Assembly (NCBI GenBank): GCA_013399875.1
Contig: VXAZ01005694.1
Coordinates: forward strand, 667,331-731,330
Direction of reading: 5' to 3'
From: Gymnorhina tibicen
Taxonomy: Eukaryota > Chordata > Aves > Passeriformes > Artamidae
DNA length: 64,000 bases
This document shows positions 60,739 to 64,000 of the stretch, one piece after another; the stretch's first letter is position 1; each line of letters begins with the position of its first letter. The notes under the pieces were generated by a model. It worked only from the letters and a program-made list of their open reading frames with translations, did no database searches and was not told the DNA's origin. Both the position numbers and the translations under genes were made by a program.

Positions 60739-62189
60739 ATGTATGCTGTATTGGCAAACCTAAGCAATATTTCCACCTGAAGCTGAGATGGTAGAAATGT
60801 AAGTTTAGAGAGCAGTTATAGTTAAGTGTAAATATTTTCTACTCGCTTTTTTAGTTTTTCTGTTCTGCCTAACAGATCCTCTCTAAGTCGTGCTGGATTC
60901 TCCCTGGGGAAGCAGTTCCTTTGCTGGAACTGCTCTAGGCTCCCTTTGAATGGAAGCAGCACCATGACAAAATAGATACAATGGCTTAGGACAGCAAGTG
61001 AGCAGCACATTTACATGGCAGGATCTCTGCATTCATAGTTTCTCTGAACATGCCTGAAGCCATTTGAAGGCACCCACTCGTGTAAGGAGCAGAGCTGGAG
61101 AGCATCACTAGAACCCTGGCCCTGGGAGGGGCTGGACTGCCCGGAGCAGCTGCAGCTGTAGCACTGCACCAACCCCAGCTTAGAACAGCAGCTGGAGGGC
61201 GAGAGGGAGAAGAAGGGAAGAAGAAAGCACAGGCAGGGATGGCACAGTGCAGCCCAGGGTGCCTGCTTTAGAGTTCCCACTGTGTTCCCAGGGTTCCTGT
61301 TCAGAGTACTCCACAGCGAGCTTGCTGTCATTTAATGAGAACAACAGAATTCAGATCAGAAACACTCTGAAGAGGAGGTACTACAATTAAGAGTAGCCTT
61401 TTCCAAGGAAGTTACAACCAGTGGACTCACATTTCCTGCCCCTGTGGTCAGAGTCTGAAGTTTGCTGAAATTTTGGAAGCGGGGAGGTGATGCTGGTTTG
61501 AGTTTTTATTAAAGTTGTGGTGGGTTTAGATATTTGCCACGAGGCTTTCCTAAGTAACATTGTCAGCATGATGGAAAAGGCTAACATTCACAGCTTGCAA
61601 TGGCTGAAACGTTCCAGTACACTCAAGTGATTTAAGTGCTTTGGGGATTTCTACCCTAATTCCCTGAGAGCAAAACTTGAAATGTCACTTATAGCAGAAG
61701 AAATTACAGCAAGTACACATATGAATAACATCATTTACAGTTAAAGGATAACTAAACATTCCTAGGGATGGATATAAACCAGAACAATTGGATCCAAACA
61801 TAAGCGGCCTTTCAGACAGACTGAGATCTGGTTACAATCTTTATAGCTGAAGCATCTCTCTAAATATCCCTGAAAGGAATGTGTAACAACTTGCACTGTA
61901 ATATCTGAGTCACCTTTCAGCTAAGGAGGTAGAGAGGTGGTGAAGACAGCACTGAATATTTGGATATGAGGGGCACCTTAGGAGCTGTAAAATAAATAGC
62001 CAGTGTTGGGATAAGTAAGGGAAAAAGTTAATAAAAAGCTCTCTTAAACTTCATGTGTTTGGTTCTAAAGCTACAAATCTGTTGAATTGTGGACAAATAA
62101 AATGAAGCGTTTACCTAGCACAAATCTAAAAAGAGACTGAGTCAACCAGATGAGAACTCACGTCATATTTGTATACATAAGGTCCAAGG

Positions 62190-62202
62190 AAAAAAAAAAA
62201 AA
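62190..62202. repeat. Poly(A) run
   Basis: Thirteen As in unique intronic sequence with no recognisable retroposon attached. Confidence 0.85.
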
Positions 62203-63921
62203 TTGTTCAGAGTATATCCACCCTGTCAAATAACTTATCTGCATGCTTTGCTCCCAGCTCTGGTCCTTTGGTTGTCTGCATGGGATGGAATAAAACAACT
62301 GTGTTCTTCTCCTCCTCTCCAAGTGGGATTTGGGGAGTAGTTTCCTCTGGACTGTTCCTGTAGCAGAGGGATGAAGGGCAAAGCACCTCCCCATCAGCCC
62401 TGCACTCTCAAAGACCCCTCAGCACTCTCCCATTCCTCTCCCATGGCATGCAGTGACCACCCACGCTCCTGGGCTGTGGAAACACCGCTCTTTCAAGCTG
62501 TCACAGCCTACACGAGATCACAGACTCTGTGTGAGAAACTGCGAGAAAGAAAGTACCCATGGGGTCTGCAGGGGATCAGGGCCAATGGCTGGGTGCTCTG
62601 AAGGCAGCTTGTTGATTCTAAGAGGGGTTAAGACTGTATGGTGGGAGTGTGACCCACCCTAAAACGCTGGTCTGGGCAGTTCCCTAGGGAATGCCGTGAG
62701 CAGGGCATGTGGCACCCGGCCTTGCAGAGGCACCCAAACTGGGCTACATTAAAAATAAACAACTCTTTGTATGGGACTGGTTGATACCATGGGCTGGGGA
62801 GCCCAGAAAGTATCAGTCCGAGTGCTCAAGCAAGGAAGCTGCAGCAGAGTTTTACGAAACCAGTTATTTCTGCTGATAAACTGAAAGAAGGAGGCAGACG
62901 TAGTTTCTACACACCAAAGGCCTGCTAGGCAGCTTGGGAAAAGCTTGCGATTACGGATACCAAAAATGAGCTGGCGTGCTAGCTTTTGTACAAGGACAGT
63001 CAGACCTGTCTAGAGCAGAGATGAGATAATTACATTTAGATATTTTAATAAGCTGTTTCTCACCATGCATAAATACAGCCTGATCAGTAATTAAACTGGG
63101 GCTGTACTATGAATTTGAGCAGTTTTTCTTTAAATGGGCTTAGCTATATTTTGCTGCCTGTTCATTTCGGTCTCTCTTCATGTCACTGTGCCAACTGCAA
63201 TAAAATTAACTTTTTGGGGAGACCAAGTGTGAAGTGCTTCAGTGCTTACAGGTCACTGGGTGTCATTTCAGAAGGCTTCTGTCTCCGTCGGTGGCACAGA
63301 TGTTGGAGAGACAAGCTGCACCTTGTGGCTCTGCACAGAACAAAGGCTCTCAAAAATGAAACAGTTAAGTCTGTAATGACAATTAATGTGCAATGTCAGT
63401 GTTTATTAACAGCAATAAAATGCGCAATGATCACACATCAGGGGAAGACAAGACTCTTAACTGCAATTTCATCCTAATTTGGCTGAGCGTGAAAGGATAA
63501 ATCAGTGAGATTTTAGGACAGGCTGATATGCTTTATGTGAGTGCTCGTGTGAAAGAAATAGCAAATAATATTGCCAAAAGCAGTAGCTTATCCTGTTGAA
63601 ATGGGGAAGATTTCAAGAGATCTTAGAGGGTATTATTAATAGAGTGTGTTTAAGAAAATAATAATTTGGTCTTGGGAAAAATCTCAGAAAATACATGACT
63701 GTTCATATTTTTAATCTTTTTGCTGGCTTTTTTATTATTTTTTGGTGGTTGGTAATGGAAAATGAAAATATTACACTTTATACTGGAAAATGAATATGCT
63801 CCTGTTAGGAAAAAGTTTAGACTATTCTGCAAGCTAGTTAAAATTGTCAGTGAAAGAAGAGCAACAGAAAACCAACAGGCCTGCCGGTTTCCTCTGTGCT
63901 AGTACAGAACCAGACAAAAAT

Positions 63922-64000
63922 AATCAGATCATTTAAGTTGGGAAAGACCTTTAAGATCATTAAATCCAACCATTAACCCAGCACAGCCAAGCCTACCACT
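63922..64000 (-). mobile_element. CR1 LINE 3' end, minus strand, cut by the window edge
   Basis: The last 79 bases follow the reverse complement of a CR1 3' end: ATCATTTAAGTTGGGAAAGA, then CCTTTAAGATCATTAAATCC, AACCATTAACCCAGCACAGC and CAAGCCTACCACT. This is the well-preserved type of avian CR1 tail. The element must continue to the right beyond the window, antisense to RERG. Confidence 0.9.

Larger units (their letters stand above)
52531..63921. other. RERG intron, last 11 kb: unique sequence, one CpG-richer patch
   Basis: From about 59,840 to 60,080 CpGs cluster (roughly ten in the first 120 bp), and open frames overlap on both strands. No protein family is recognisable. The rest is AT-rich; the 152-codon frame at 59,089-59,547 is Ser/Pro/Leu-rich and unrecognised. 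Confidence 0.5.
15994..64000 (+). other. RERG: RERG intron following the first coding exon (continues past the window)
   Basis: From the GTATGT donor at 15994 to the window end I found no exon matching the next part of RERG (Leu-Val-Val-Arg-Phe and onward) behind an acceptor. The intron is therefore read as at least 48 kb. Large introns are known for RERG in other vertebrates, so this is expected. The interval holds transposon fragments and simple repeats annotated individually, and otherwise unannotated unique sequence. My reading by eye could miss a short exon. Confidence 0.75.

Noticed and set aside
15994..64000. Search by eye for a perfect estrogen-response element (GGTCAnnnTGACC), because RERG is estrogen-regulated
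   Set aside because: I saw only isolated half sites. A manual scan is not exhaustive, so this is not evidence of absence.

Overview
This is vertebrate, almost certainly bird, nuclear DNA. Three things point that way: CR1 LINE fragments with the avian 3' tail, a solo retroviral LTR resembling those common in passerine genomes, and one recognisable coding exon separated by very long introns. Passerine is my best guess, resting mainly on the LTR as I remember it. There is no bacterial-style gene organisation, no CRISPR array, and no tRNA or rRNA that I could identify. Nearly every open frame in the window is chance coding in intronic or intergenic sequence.

Layout. Positions 1 to about 14,000 are intergenic or far-upstream sequence. 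They hold an old minus-strand CR1 piece (1.14-1.37 kb), a 1-kb plus-strand CR1 with decayed reverse transcriptase (4.37-5.39 kb), a 162-bp tandem duplication joined by a single N (8.78-9.10 kb), and a possible CR1 tail (13.45 kb). Positions about 14,050-14,720 form a CpG island broken by exactly 100 Ns. This is the best candidate promoter and first exon of the gene that follows. Positions 15,819-15,993 look like an exon that carries the start codon and first 20 codons of RERG, the Ras-like, estrogen-regulated growth inhibitor, ending at a canonical splice donor inside the P-loop.

From 15,994 to the end I read the window as one RERG intron more than 48 kb long. I did not find the next RERG exon. 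The intron contains a possible CR1 tail (39.4 kb), a minus-strand LTR (46.0-46.5 kb), an older CR1 fragment (51.95-52.53 kb) and the start of another CR1 at the right edge (63.92 kb). It also has a few CpG-richer or palindromic patches that are candidate regulatory DNA.

The only gene system visible is RERG with its promoter region: a small cytosolic Ras-like GTPase whose regulation would lie in the CpG island, in a possible secondary promoter beside the coding exon (GC box/G-quadruplex motif, full CRE, three-codon upstream ORF), and in intronic elements. I found no convincing undescribed biological system. The most useful observations are the hidden sequence in the promoter gap, the probable assembly duplication, and a few specific palindromes and CpG patches to test for conservation.
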